Source: an uncultured Peptococcaceae bacterium
GTDB taxonomy: Bacteria; Bacillota; Desulfotomaculia; Desulfotomaculales; Desulfocucumaceae
Assembly (NCBI GenBank): GCA_958417755.1
Contig: CATZDY010000112.1
Coordinates: forward strand, 1-8,647
DNA length: 8,647 nucleotides
Direction: 5' to 3'
The position numbers were made by a program, and so were the translations under genes. The notes beneath the pieces are model-generated. The model was not told the origin of the DNA, searched no databases, and worked only from the letters and a program-made list of their open reading frames with translations. This document shows, piece after piece, positions 1 through 6,538 of this stretch; positions within the stretch are counted from its first letter, which is position 1, and each line of letters opens with the position of its first letter.

Positions 1-287
1 AGGGTATGGGAACAGTAAGGATTAAAGCATTTATCCAAGAAAAAGAGATTTTTTTTGAAATAAAGGACAATGGGGTAGGGATTCCTGCTGAGAAGCTCCC
101 CTTGGTATTAAAACCAGGATATGGTTCAGGAAATGGAGTGGGGATGTCAAATGTGCATGAGCGTTTAAAAGGCTTGTTTGGGGAAGAATATGGATTAAAC
201 ATTGAAAGTGTGCCAGATCAATATACCATGGTGCGGTTTAAGATTCCCTTATTGACATCCCAAGAGGAGGGGATTGGGCAAACATGA
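1..287 (+). CDS. LytS/YehU-type sensor histidine kinase, C-terminal fragment (5' end outside window)
   Basis: This is the C-terminal half of a HATPase_c ATP-binding domain of a sensor kinase of the LytS (His_kinase/HATPase_c) type. The reading frame is open to the window edge, so the ATG at position 6 is an internal Met and not the start. Visible motifs, counted from that Met, are the G1 box D21-N-G-V-G25 and a glycine-rich G2 stretch followed by G-M-S-N-V-H-E-R-L, the usual 'GxGL-NVxxRL' signature of this kinase group. The sensor and dimerisation parts are not in the window, so the signal cannot be named. The stop codon overlaps the start of the following LytTR regulator (ATGA), which indicates a translationally coupled two-component operon. 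The family normally sits in the membrane and phosphorylates the cognate LytTR regulator; that is family knowledge. Confidence 0.88.
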   Translation, partial: GMGTVRIKAFIQEKEIFFEIKDNGVGIPAEKLPLVLKPGYGSGNGVGMSNVHERLKGLFGEEYGLNIESVPDQYTMVRFKIPLLTSQEEGIGQT

Positions 288-1051
288 AATTAAAAGCATT
301 GATCGTAGATGATGAATATCCCGCCAGGCAAGAGTTGCGTTATGCCTTGGGTTCATTTGAAAACATTGAAATCGTAGGAGAAGCAACCAATGCCCAAGAG
401 GCCTTGGCTTTGATCAAAGCGTTGGATTACCAGATTCTATTTTTAGATATTTTTATGCCTGGGATGACGGGTTTGGCTTTAGGTGCTGCCATCCAAGAGC
501 TTCCCCAGCAACCCCATATTATTTTTATCACTGCCTATGATGAATACGGGGTACAAGCATTTGAAGTAAATGCAGTGGACTATTTATTAAAGCCTGTGGA
601 ACATAGCCGTCTTAAAAAAGCCATTGATAAGGTTGTAAAATTAACCCAAGAAAGTACAGCCAAGAATCATGCGTTGATGCAAAACCCCATAGAGGCCCCA
701 TTGCAAGAGCAAATTAAAATTGACCGCATTCCGGCGGAAAAACAGGGAAAGACTGTGCTGGTGCCAGAATCCGATATATTTTTTGCCTTTACAGAACATG
801 ATTATATTTATCTCAAAACCTATGCAGATAAATTGTTTACTAGATTTACTTTAAAGGAATTGGAAGCCAGGCTTGATCCCAAAATATTTTTTAGGACCCA
901 CCGATGTTATTTGGTTAATTTACATCGTGTCAAGGAAATCGCACCTTTTTTTAATGGAACATATAATCTTGTATTGGAAGACAAAGAAAACAGTGAAGTG
1001 CCTGTGAGTCGGGCCCAGGCGAAAAAATTGCGTAAAATACTGGGATTCTAA
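284..1051 (+). CDS. LytTR-family DNA-binding response regulator
   Basis: The 255-residue protein has a receiver domain (about residues 1-120) and a C-terminal LytTR DNA-binding domain (about 150-253), joined by a polar linker. The receiver is complete: acidic pair D9-D10, phospho-acceptor D55 in 'FLDIFMPG', T83 and K103 in 'YLLKP'. The LytTR part shows the typical 'DYIYLKT', 'TLKELE', 'FFRTHRCYLVNL' and 'VPVSR' blocks. The length is usual for AlgR/LytR-type regulators. The start is ATG at 284, overlapping the kinase stop by 4 bp, with a GAGGAGGGG ribosome site at about 264-272. It is expected to be phosphorylated by the upstream kinase and to bind paired direct repeats in target promoters. 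In relatives the targets are often lrgAB-like, peptide or pyruvate transport genes; no target is visible here, and the next gene (nnr) is separated from it by a terminator-like hairpin. Confidence 0.93.
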   Translation: MKLKALIVDDEYPARQELRYALGSFENIEIVGEATNAQEALALIKALDYQILFLDIFMPGMTGLALGAAIQELPQQPHIIFITAYDEYGVQAFEVNAVDYLLKPVEHSRLKKAIDKVVKLTQESTAKNHALMQNPIEAPLQEQIKIDRIPAEKQGKTVLVPESDIFFAFTEHDYIYLKTYADKLFTRFTLKELEARLDPKIFFRTHRCYLVNLHRVKEIAPFFNGTYNLVLEDKENSEVPVSRAQAKKLRKILGF

Positions 1052-1072
1052 TACCCAAAATTTGCATCATAA

Positions 1073-1111
1073 AAGGCTGTTTGGAAACCCTTTGGGGTTA
1101 CGAACAGCCTT
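1073..1111 (+). terminator. Terminator-like hairpin after the LytS/LytTR operon
   Basis: A perfect 9-bp stem AAGGCTGTT (1073-1081) / AACAGCCTT (1103-1111) encloses a second small stem AACCC/GGGTT (1086-1090 / 1095-1099). It lies 21 nt after the regulator stop codon. The tract after it (cctatcttt) is only moderately T-rich, so termination may be partial. The placement between two functionally unrelated same-strand units supports a terminator. Confidence 0.6.
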
Positions 1112-1165
1112 CCTATCTTTGTAGTATGGAATGATACATAAAAGCTTGATAAAGATACTCAATAC

Positions 1166-1177
1166 CATAACGTTATG
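1166..1177. promoter_or_regulatory. 12-bp perfect palindrome upstream of nnr
   Basis: CATAACGTTATG is a perfect inverted repeat in the 94-bp spacer before nnr. A TTATGAC direct repeat overlaps its right half (1173-1179 and 1181-1187). I found no convincing -35/-10 pair nearby: a TTGATA at 1146-1151 lacks a good -10 at the right distance. The palindrome could be a small operator or chance; the function is unknown. Confidence 0.25.
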
Positions 1178-1205
1178 ACTTTATGACCGTGATAGGAGGA
1201 GTAAA

Positions 1206-2756
1206 ATGCGTATTGTATGGGGGCAGGAAATGGGGGAAATTGATCGTGCTGCCAGTAAGGAATATGGCATTCCAGGCATTGTTCTCATGGAAAATGCCGG
1301 TTTGCAAGTGGTGGCTGAAATCAAAGAACTCATGGGCAATGTATCAAATAAAACCATCGGAATATATGTGGGTAAAGGTAACAATGGGGGAGATGGTTTG
1401 GTTGTGGCCCGCCATTTACACAATGGGGGTGCAAAGGTAAAGGTTTTTTTATTGACTGAGCCCAAAGAATTGACTGGAGATGCTGCTGTTAATTTGAATA
1501 TTTGGTGTAAAATGGGTCAGCCCATACAGTTGTTAACCTCAGAGGAACTGGTAAAAGCTTGGAAAAAGCAAAACCAGGAAATGGATTTAATAGTGGATGC
1601 TATTTATGGCACAGGTTTTCATGGTCAAGTAAAACCCCTAGTTCATAGCATCTTAGAAGACATCAATCAAGCGGAAAAACCTGTGGTGGCTGTGGATATT
1701 CCTTCAGGTATTGAAGCGGATACAGGGAAAGTAGGGGGCATTTGTATGCAGGCAACCGTTACTGTTACATTTGCGTTGCCCAAAATGGGCTTATTCTTGT
1801 ATCCAGGGGCAAACCATGTAGGGCGATTACGGGTTGCGGATATCTCCATTCCCCAAATTCTTTGCGCCCAAGAAAGCGCTAAAAAGCATTTGACAACCCC
1901 TGATATGGTCGTAAATTGGTTGCCTGAACGGAAAAAGGATATACACAAAGGCAGCTGTGGTAAGGTGTTGGTGATAGCTGGCTCTGCAGGGATGACTGGA
2001 GCCGCTTGCTTAACAGCAGAGGCAGCAGCCAGGACTGGATCAGGTTTGGTCACTTTGGCTGTGCCCGCAGGGGTACAAAATGTAGTGGCAACAAAATTAA
2101 CAGAAGTGATGAGCCAAGGATTAACCCAAACCCCAAAGCAATCCCTTGCCATGACTGCTTTGCCACAAATTCAGGATTTATTGGGCCAAGCCCATGTGTT
2201 GGCTTTGGGACCTGGTTTATCATCTTTTCCTGAGACATCCCATTTAATCCGTGAAGTATTAAAAATCCTTACTGTGCCCTGTGTGCTGGATGCAGATGGC
2301 TTAAATGCCATGGAAGGGTATAGGGCTTTATGGCCCCAAATAAAAGCCCCTTTGGTTTTGACCCCTCATTTGGGTGAAATGGCGCGGTTGACCGGCTTAT
2401 CCCTGGGGGAAATAGCCCAGGACCGGCCTAAAATCGCCCAAACATATGCAGCATTATGGCAAGTGGTGTTGGTGTTAAAAGGGGCGCCCACCATCATTGC
2501 TACCCCCCAAAGGCTTTATATCAATCCTACTGGTAATCCTGGAATGGCCACCGGGGGCAGTGGAGATGTGCTTACAGGAATCATTGCCAGCTTGTTGGGG
2601 CAAGGGTTAACGCCAGAAGAGGCTGGGGTTTGCGGTGTGTATCTCCATGGTTTGGCTGGAGATTTGGCGGCCAAAGACCAAGGAACAGCTGGTTTGTTAG
2701 CTGGGGATATATTGCGGTGTTTGCCCAAAGCCCAAAAAATGTTACGAGGGGAATAA
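1206..2756 (+). CDS. nnr: Bifunctional NAD(P)H-hydrate epimerase / ADP-dependent NAD(P)H-hydrate dehydratase
   Basis: The 516-residue cytoplasmic enzyme repairs hydrated NADH and NADPH. The N-terminal YjeF_N epimerase domain (about 1-215) interconverts R- and S-NAD(P)HX. The C-terminal carbohydrate-kinase-like domain (about 225-510) dehydrates S-NAD(P)HX using ADP. Epimerase motifs: 'MENAG' at 28-32, GKGNNGGDG at 56-64, D131 in 'VDAIYGTGF', and D164 in 'VDIPSG'. Dehydratase motifs: 'HKGSCGKVLVIAGS', 'ALGPGL', 'LDADGLNA', 'LTPHLGEMARL', 'LKGAPTII' and T449-G-G-S-G-D454, where D454 is the expected catalytic Asp. The start at 1206 has an AGGAGG site at about 1194-1199. Length and domain order match full fused Nnr proteins. 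It lies 78 nt before alr, a pairing common in Bacillota (acpS-nnr-alr). Here acpS is not upstream, and a two-component operon occupies that place. Confidence 0.96.
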   Translation: MRIVWGQEMGEIDRAASKEYGIPGIVLMENAGLQVVAEIKELMGNVSNKTIGIYVGKGNNGGDGLVVARHLHNGGAKVKVFLLTEPKELTGDAAVNLNIWCKMGQPIQLLTSEELVKAWKKQNQEMDLIVDAIYGTGFHGQVKPLVHSILEDINQAEKPVVAVDIPSGIEADTGKVGGICMQATVTVTFALPKMGLFLYPGANHVGRLRVADISIPQILCAQESAKKHLTTPDMVVNWLPERKKDIHKGSCGKVLVIAGSAGMTGAACLTAEAAARTGSGLVTLAVPAGVQNVVATKLTEVMSQGLTQTPKQSLAMTALPQIQDLLGQAHVLALGPGLSSFPETSHLIREVLKILTVPCVLDADGLNAMEGYRALWPQIKAPLVLTPHLGEMARLTGLSLGEIAQDRPKIAQTYAALWQVVLVLKGAPTIIATPQRLYINPTGNPGMATGGSGDVLTGIIASLLGQGLTPEEAGVCGVYLHGLAGDLAAKDQGTAGLLAGDILRCLPKAQKMLRGE

Positions 2757-2766
2757 AGGCCAAGGC

Positions 2767-2785
2767 CAAAGTTTTTCAAACTTTG
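2767..2785 (+). repeat. Short perfect hairpin between nnr and alr
   Basis: CAAAGTTT (2767-2774) and AAACTTTG (2778-2785) form a perfect 8-bp stem with a 3-nt loop, 10 nt after the nnr stop. A separate 10-bp palindrome ACCATATGGT follows at 2788-2797. There is no T-run, so this is not a clear terminator. It may be an intra-operon processing or mRNA-stability element; the function is inferred only from position. Confidence 0.35.
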
Positions 2786-2834
2786 TTACCATATGGTTTA
2801 GGAATTGAGTAATGATGAAAAGAAGAGGATGGTT

Positions 2835-3980
2835 ATGATTGCATATGGAAGGCCCATTGGACACAACAATTGGGCGGAAATCAGCGTAAAATCGATTGCT
2901 CATAATATGAAAAAGATTAGAGAAGTTACCTCGCCTTCAGCAAAAATTATGGCTTTGGTGAAAGCCAATGCCTATGGACACGGCATCACAGAAGTAGCTA
3001 AAATCGTACTGGAAAATGGAGCAGACGCTTTGGCTGTGGCTAGGGTGAATGAAGGGGTTGTGCTGCGTAGAAGCGGAGTTGAAGCCCCTATCTTAATTTT
3101 GGGGTATACCCCGCCTGCCATATTTTCAGCATTAACAGCTTATCAATTGACCCAAACAGTCTTTTCCTATGCGTATGCCCAAAGCTTACAAGAATTTTGT
3201 AGCGCCAAAGGAGTACGAGTAAAAGTTCACCTCAAGCTTGATACTGGTATGGGAAGAATTGGTTTATTGGCGCAAAAGGAAGAATCTTTGACCGAGGTAC
3301 TAGCCATTGCCCGTTTGTCCCGATTGGAATTAGAGGGCATATATACGCATTTCGCTTCCGCGGACGCTGGGGATGATGCCTTTGTGAAACAGCAATATCA
3401 GCACTTTCTTAGTTTTATCCAGTCCTTAACGAAAAAAGGGTTAGAAATCCCCTTGCGCCATTGCGCCAATAGCGCAGCGATTTTGCGTTATCCTGAGACC
3501 CATCTGGATATGGTACGTCCAGGGATCATTGTCTATGGTTTATGTCCTTCTTTAGAAATGGAAAAGGATTGTCTAGGATTACAACCAGCCATGTGTTTAA
3601 AAGCAATGGTAACTATGGTAAAACAAATGCCAGCCAATTCTCCTATTGGCTATGGTTGTACATATATTACGCCCCAACCTACCTTAATTGCAACCCTAGC
3701 CATTGGTTATGGGGATGGATACCCCCGTTCCCTATCTTCCCGAGGGGAAGTATTGATTCAGGGACAACGGGCTCCTGTGGTAGGGAAAATTTGCATGGAT
3801 CAATGCATGATAGATATTGGGCACATACCCGGTGTAGTACCAGGAGATGAAGCAGTCTTATTTGGCTGTCAAGGAACGCAAAAAATAAGTGTCCAAGAGG
3901 TGGCGGATAAAATCGGGACAATTCATTATGAATTGATTACCATGATTGCTGATAGGGTGCCGCGGGTTTATATACAGTAG
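2835..3980 (+). CDS. alr: Alanine racemase (PLP-dependent)
   Basis: The protein interconverts L- and D-alanine, supplying D-Ala for peptidoglycan, in the cytoplasm with pyridoxal phosphate. The N-terminal alpha/beta barrel carries the PLP lysine K43 in 'MALVKANAYGHG'. R228 in 'MVRPG' is the residue that contacts the PLP ring nitrogen in this family. Y273 in 'PIGYG' is the expected second catalytic base. 'AIGYGDGYPR' and 'ICMDQCMIDI' are further family motifs in the C-terminal beta domain. ATG 2835 (381 residues) is chosen because AAGAGG at 2823-2828 stands 6 nt before it and the first conserved block 'NWAEI' then begins at residue 12, as in known Alr proteins. In-frame alternatives are ATG 2829 and TTG 2805 (391 residues), both with poorer ribosome-site spacing. 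It is probably co-transcribed with nnr. The mazEF-like toxin-antitoxin pair often found after alr in Bacillus is absent. Confidence 0.96.
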   Translation: MIAYGRPIGHNNWAEISVKSIAHNMKKIREVTSPSAKIMALVKANAYGHGITEVAKIVLENGADALAVARVNEGVVLRRSGVEAPILILGYTPPAIFSALTAYQLTQTVFSYAYAQSLQEFCSAKGVRVKVHLKLDTGMGRIGLLAQKEESLTEVLAIARLSRLELEGIYTHFASADAGDDAFVKQQYQHFLSFIQSLTKKGLEIPLRHCANSAAILRYPETHLDMVRPGIIVYGLCPSLEMEKDCLGLQPAMCLKAMVTMVKQMPANSPIGYGCTYITPQPTLIATLAIGYGDGYPRSLSSRGEVLIQGQRAPVVGKICMDQCMIDIGHIPGVVPGDEAVLFGCQGTQKISVQEVADKIGTIHYELITMIADRVPRVYIQ

Positions 3981-3995
3981 AAACATAAGTTAACA

Positions 3996-4403
3996 TTAAA
4001 AATGTACTGCTTTGCCTGTCATATACATGGTGCTGGTACAGGTACAGAGCAAGGTTTTGGAGGTATCTTTTATTTGTACATTACTTACGCCAATATGAGG
4101 ACTATTATATATGGCTTGGGCATAGGCTGTTATGGTTTCAGATGAAGGGGTTTGCAAATAGTGGATGGAGGAAGTTAAAGTAACGCATAAAAAACCGTGA
4201 GATATAATGGCGCATCCCGCAGCCACATCAGCCAAGGTAAAAAGGGCTCCTCCATGCAATGTGCCCATGAAATTGGTGTATGTTGGCTTGTACTGCATGC
4301 TCACTTCCGCATATCCTTTTTGAAGGGTTAATAGTTGTATTCCGTTTTGTATGCTAAATTGGTCATGGGTGTTAAAATATTCAATGAACGCGCGAAAATC
4401 CAC
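3996..4403 (-). CDS. PaaI-type hotdog-fold thioesterase
   Basis: This is a single hotdog-fold domain of about 135 residues, similar to phenylacetyl-CoA thioesterase PaaI and the 'uncharacterized domain 1' thioesterases, which hydrolyse acyl-CoA esters in the cytoplasm. The family signature is visible as N44-F-M-G-T-L-H50-G-G-A followed by D59 in 'TLADVAAG' (numbered from the GTG start). The substrate cannot be told from sequence. The start is set at GTG 4403 because an AAGGAG site at 4416-4421 lies 12 nt upstream and the protein then begins 'DFRAFIEYFNTHDQF', the usual N-terminus of relatives. The longer in-frame TTG at 4451 would place the AAGGAG inside the coding region and overlaps the inverted repeat next door. 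The gene converges with alr, with 15 bp between stop codons and no evident terminator. No link to the nitrogen module is apparent. Confidence 0.85.
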   Translation of the reverse strand: MDFRAFIEYFNTHDQFSIQNGIQLLTLQKGYAEVSMQYKPTYTNFMGTLHGGALFTLADVAAGCAIISHGFLCVTLTSSIHYLQTPSSETITAYAQAIYNSPHIGVSNVQIKDTSKTLLCTCTSTMYMTGKAVHF

Positions 4404-4451
4404 AATTATAAAGGTCTCCTTAGGTAATGTAGTACAAATATTGTAACGCAA

Positions 4452-4505
4452 AGCTCAAAAATATACCATAAAGGATTATCCCTTTATGGTATATTTTGGG
4501 GAGCT
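4452..4505 (-). terminator. Long perfect inverted repeat, probable terminator of amtB-glnK
   Basis: A perfect 17-bp stem (4458-4474 with 4481-4497, 6-nt loop) of AT-rich sequence is extended, after a small internal loop, by AGCTC/GAGCT (4452-4456 / 4501-4505). It begins 16 nt after the glnK stop on the minus strand and ends in a T-rich stretch (ATATTTTT) in that direction, so it probably terminates the amtB-glnK transcript. The stem is weak in G and C for a classical terminator, so a protein-binding site in front of the thioesterase gene is an alternative. Confidence 0.6.
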
Positions 4506-4520
4506 GCAACTTGATTATAG

Positions 4521-4859
4521 CTAAATAGCAGAATCTCCTGTTTCCCCTGTTCTTATCCGAATGGCATTGGTAAGCGGATAAATAAAGATTTTTCCATCCC
4601 CAATTTCACCGCTATGTGCTGCTTTACAAATGGCTTTTACACAGGTATCCACTTTATCATCAGGCACTACCACTTCCAATTTGATTTTAGGCAGTAAATT
4701 CATGCTATATTCTGTACCACGATAAACTTCTTTGCGGCCTTTTTGATGCCCGCAACCAATGATTTGGGAGACCATCATGCCATGAATCCCCGCGTCATTG
4801 AGAGCATCTTTTACTTCATCCAATTTACCAGGACGGATGATTGCCTCTATTTTCATCAT
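4521..4859 (-). CDS. glnK: P-II nitrogen regulatory protein, GlnK-like
   Basis: The 112-residue P-II protein is a cytoplasmic trimer that senses ATP/ADP and 2-oxoglutarate and, when partnered with AmtB, blocks ammonium uptake. The full family core is present: Q39-K40 in 'CGHQKG' (2-oxoglutarate/Mg site), the T-loop with uridylylation-type Y51 in 'YRGTEY', K58 in 'LPK', 'GEIGDGKIF' and the C-terminal 'RIRTGE' block. S52 and N54 after Y51 resemble enterobacterial GlnK more than GlnB (which has D54), agreeing with the amtB linkage. ATG 4859 (next codon also ATG) is chosen over the upstream in-frame ATG at 4907 because a GGAGG lies 9 nt before it and the length equals the standard 112 residues. 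It is 65 nt downstream of amtB and very likely co-transcribed. Whether Y51 is modified here is unknown; many Bacillota lack the uridylyltransferase. Confidence 0.95.
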   Translation of the reverse strand: MMKIEAIIRPGKLDEVKDALNDAGIHGMMVSQIIGCGHQKGRKEVYRGTEYSMNLLPKIKLEVVVPDDKVDTCVKAICKAAHSGEIGDGKIFIYPLTNAIRIRTGETGDSAI

Positions 4860-4924
4860 GTTTACTTCCCTCCTTATTTTTTCATAATTAAATGGTTTGG
4901 CAAACAATTTTAGCAGATTTGTTT

Positions 4925-6295
4925 TTATTTAGGAACAACAGTGCTTTTATTGGGGCTAATCAAGGAACCGCCAAAAGCATCTCCTAACATATATCCATTT
5001 TCACCATGAATGCTGACATCCAAGCCCATGACTTCATCATCCGCAGTTACACGTAAGTTACAGAACAGCCCTACAATTTTAAGCAAAATAAAGGTGCCTG
5101 CAGCAGCAAAAAGTATAGTCCCAATTACACCAATGAGCTGGGGTATCAGCTGGGCAGCATTGCCGTAAAACAAGCCGTTTGCGCCTAACTCATTGACAGT
5201 GGTGGTGCAGAATAAACCAGTGGCTATGGCACCCCACATACCGCCGACCCCGTGGATACCAAAAGCATCTAATGAATCATCATAGCCTAGTTTTGCTTTA
5301 ACAACAGCCACAGCAAAGTAGCATAAAGGACCTGCCGTAAGCCCTAATATTAGAGCTGCCAAGGGCGTGACAAAACCAGCTGCTGGCGTGATAACCACCA
5401 ACCCAGCCACAGCACCAGAGATGCAACCCAGTAAAGTTGGTTTGCCGTGATGGATCCATTCAGCCACTACCCAGGATAAACCGCCTACAGCTGCACAGAT
5501 ATGGGTAACAACAAAGGCACTGGTAGCTAAACCATTGGCTGCCAAGGCACTGCCAGCATTAAATCCAAACCAACCGAACCAGAGAATCACAGCGCCAAGA
5601 ACGGTCATGGGTAAGTTATGGGGGATCAGCGGCTCGCTTCCATAGCCTTTTCTTTTACCAATGACTAAGGCTGCCACTAATCCGGAAATTCCCGAGCTAA
5701 TGTGAACCACAGTACCGCCGGCAAAATCCAAAGCGCCCAATTGCATCAACCAACCGCCTCCCCATACCCAGTGGGCCAAGGGTGCATAAATGCAAGTTGC
5801 CCATAAAGCGATGAAAGCAATAAAAGCAGTAAAATTCATTCTTTCAGCAATGGACCCACTGATAATAGCCACTGTTAAAATGGCAAACATGAGTTGGAAA
5901 GCTGCAAATACAAAATGAGGGATGGTCATACCTTCCAATGCCTCCGGGCCAACACTGTTAAAACCTAAGTAAGAAAGACCACCGATAAACTGATTCAATC
6001 CAGCATGGCCAGCTGTTCCAAAAGCAAAGGAATAACCAAATAAGACCCAAATGATGCTAACCACAGAGATGGCGATAAAACTCATCATCATGGTGCTAAG
6101 AACATTTTTTTTACGAACCATACCTGCGTAAAATAAGGCTACCCCTGGGGTCATGATCATCACCAAGGCGGCGCTGAGAATGATGAAGGTGGTATCTCCT
6201 GTGTCAATGGAATTGGTCTCAGCTGCCCAAGCCAGACTTGGAAGAAGCAATGATGTTAGCATGGTTAGTATTAATAATTTGACTCTTTTGATCAT
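4925..6295 (-). CDS. amtB: Ammonium transporter (Amt/MEP/Rh family)
   Basis: This 456-residue integral membrane ammonium channel/transporter is expected to be a trimer in the cytoplasmic membrane. Residues 1-24 look like a cleavable signal peptide (basic N-terminus, leucine-rich core, ...SLAWA before AETNS), as in E. coli AmtB. About eleven hydrophobic segments follow. The twin pore histidines are H198 in 'GGTVVHISSG' and H348 in 'AFGIHGVGG'. The family block 'TPGVALFYAGMVRKKN' at about 49-64 and the Phe-gate region 'FQLMFAILTVAIISGSIAER' are intact. The C-terminal tail keeps 'GLDVSIHGENGY' (about 424-435), the part that couples the subunits and contacts GlnK. ATG 6295 has a GGAGGG site 6-7 nt upstream. 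It is transcribed ahead of glnK and preceded by a long leader with an attenuator-like terminator, so expression is probably controlled at elongation by the adjacent ANTAR protein. Confidence 0.97.
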   Translation of the reverse strand: MIKRVKLLILTMLTSLLLPSLAWAAETNSIDTGDTTFIILSAALVMIMTPGVALFYAGMVRKKNVLSTMMMSFIAISVVSIIWVLFGYSFAFGTAGHAGLNQFIGGLSYLGFNSVGPEALEGMTIPHFVFAAFQLMFAILTVAIISGSIAERMNFTAFIAFIALWATCIYAPLAHWVWGGGWLMQLGALDFAGGTVVHISSGISGLVAALVIGKRKGYGSEPLIPHNLPMTVLGAVILWFGWFGFNAGSALAANGLATSAFVVTHICAAVGGLSWVVAEWIHHGKPTLLGCISGAVAGLVVITPAAGFVTPLAALILGLTAGPLCYFAVAVVKAKLGYDDSLDAFGIHGVGGMWGAIATGLFCTTTVNELGANGLFYGNAAQLIPQLIGVIGTILFAAAGTFILLKIVGLFCNLRVTADDEVMGLDVSIHGENGYMLGDAFGGSLISPNKSTVVPK

Positions 6296-6332
6296 TGTAA
6301 ACCCTCCTTTTCATATGGATAAAATGTTAAGG

Positions 6333-6369
6333 GAAAACATTGTTTCGGGTACCCTTGAAACATGTTTTC
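6333..6369 (-). repeat. 13-bp hairpin just upstream of the amtB ribosome binding site
   Basis: GAAAACAT (6333-6340) pairs with ATGTTTTC (6362-6369), and GTTTC (6342-6346) pairs with GAAAC (6357-6361). There is one bulged base at 6341 and a 10-nt loop containing the palindrome GGGTACCC. The hairpin ends 38 nt before the start codon. There is no T-run, so it is not a terminator. A role in mRNA stability, translation or protein binding is possible; none is shown. Confidence 0.45.
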
Positions 6370-6374
6370 TCTTC

Positions 6375-6390
6375 ACAACGAAAGTATTGT
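6375..6390 (-). repeat. Small leader hairpin with the same stem as the candidate first ANTAR hairpin
   Basis: On the transcribed strand ACAAU-ACUUUC-GUUGU forms a 5-bp stem (one U-G pair) with a 6-nt loop. The stem is identical to that of the hairpin at 6539-6554, although the loops differ. It lies downstream of the terminator and directly before the 13-bp hairpin. The loop has A at position 1 but U at position 4, so it is not a full ANTAR loop. Confidence 0.3.
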
Positions 6391-6463
6391 TTTCCAAGGC
6401 GTTTCCCTCCCTGGATAAAACCTTCGTTATGGTTAGGGATTGACAAAAAGAATAAAGGAAAAT

Positions 6464-6510
6464 AAAAAAGCCCTCAGCAGTAGATTTTCAAAATTTTACT
6501 GCAGAGGGCT
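6464..6510 (-). terminator. Intrinsic terminator/attenuator in the amtB leader
   Basis: On the minus strand AGCCCTC + GCAGTA pairs with TACTGC + GAGGGCT: 13 pairs with one mismatch (6503/6476), arms 6510-6497 and 6482-6469. It is followed directly by TTTTTT (6469-6464) and more T-rich sequence, which makes it a textbook intrinsic terminator. It lies about 145 nt after the ANTAR gene stop, but also about 70 nt downstream of its own good promoter (6588-6616) and 168 nt before amtB, so it most likely acts as an attenuator for amtB-glnK and may also end the ANTAR transcript. Its 5' arm overlaps the ANTAR-type hairpin at 6505-6520. Confidence 0.9.
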
Positions 6511-6520
6511 ACTTTGCCCC
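6505..6520 (-). promoter_or_regulatory. ANTAR-type antiterminator hairpin (P2) overlapping the terminator
   Basis: The RNA GGGGC-AAAGUA-GCCCU (6520 down to 6505) forms a 5-bp stem with a hexaloop that has A at position 1 and G at position 4, the conserved loop bases of ANTAR-protein targets such as the EutV-controlled leaders. The 3' arm GCCCU is also the first part of the terminator's 5' arm, so the two structures exclude each other, which is the known dual-hairpin antitermination layout. The fit of loop, overlap and neighbouring ANTAR gene is what makes this call; it has not been tested by folding or alignment. Confidence 0.7.
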
Positions 6521-6538
6521 AATGAATGTTTTTTAATT

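Noticed and set aside
1183..1465. Open frames on both strands over the nnr start
   Set aside because: These are shadows of the clearly recognised nnr epimerase domain.
2805..2834. Longer alanine racemase start at TTG 2805
   Set aside because: An AGGA lies only about 2 nt before the TTG, whereas AAGAGG has ideal spacing to ATG 2835; this is not fully excluded.
4404..4451. N-terminal extension of the thioesterase from TTG 4451
   Set aside because: Its only upstream ribosome-site match is a weak GAG, while a strong AAGGAG lies inside it ahead of GTG 4403; the family N-terminus begins at the GTG.
4860..4907. N-terminal extension of GlnK from ATG 4907
   Set aside because: The GGAGG site lies within this stretch and the standard 112-residue P-II protein starts at 4859.
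6153..6443. 96-codon plus-strand open frame antisense to the amtB start and leader
   Set aside because: It overlaps the amtB signal-peptide coding region and structured leader, and its translation has no family features.
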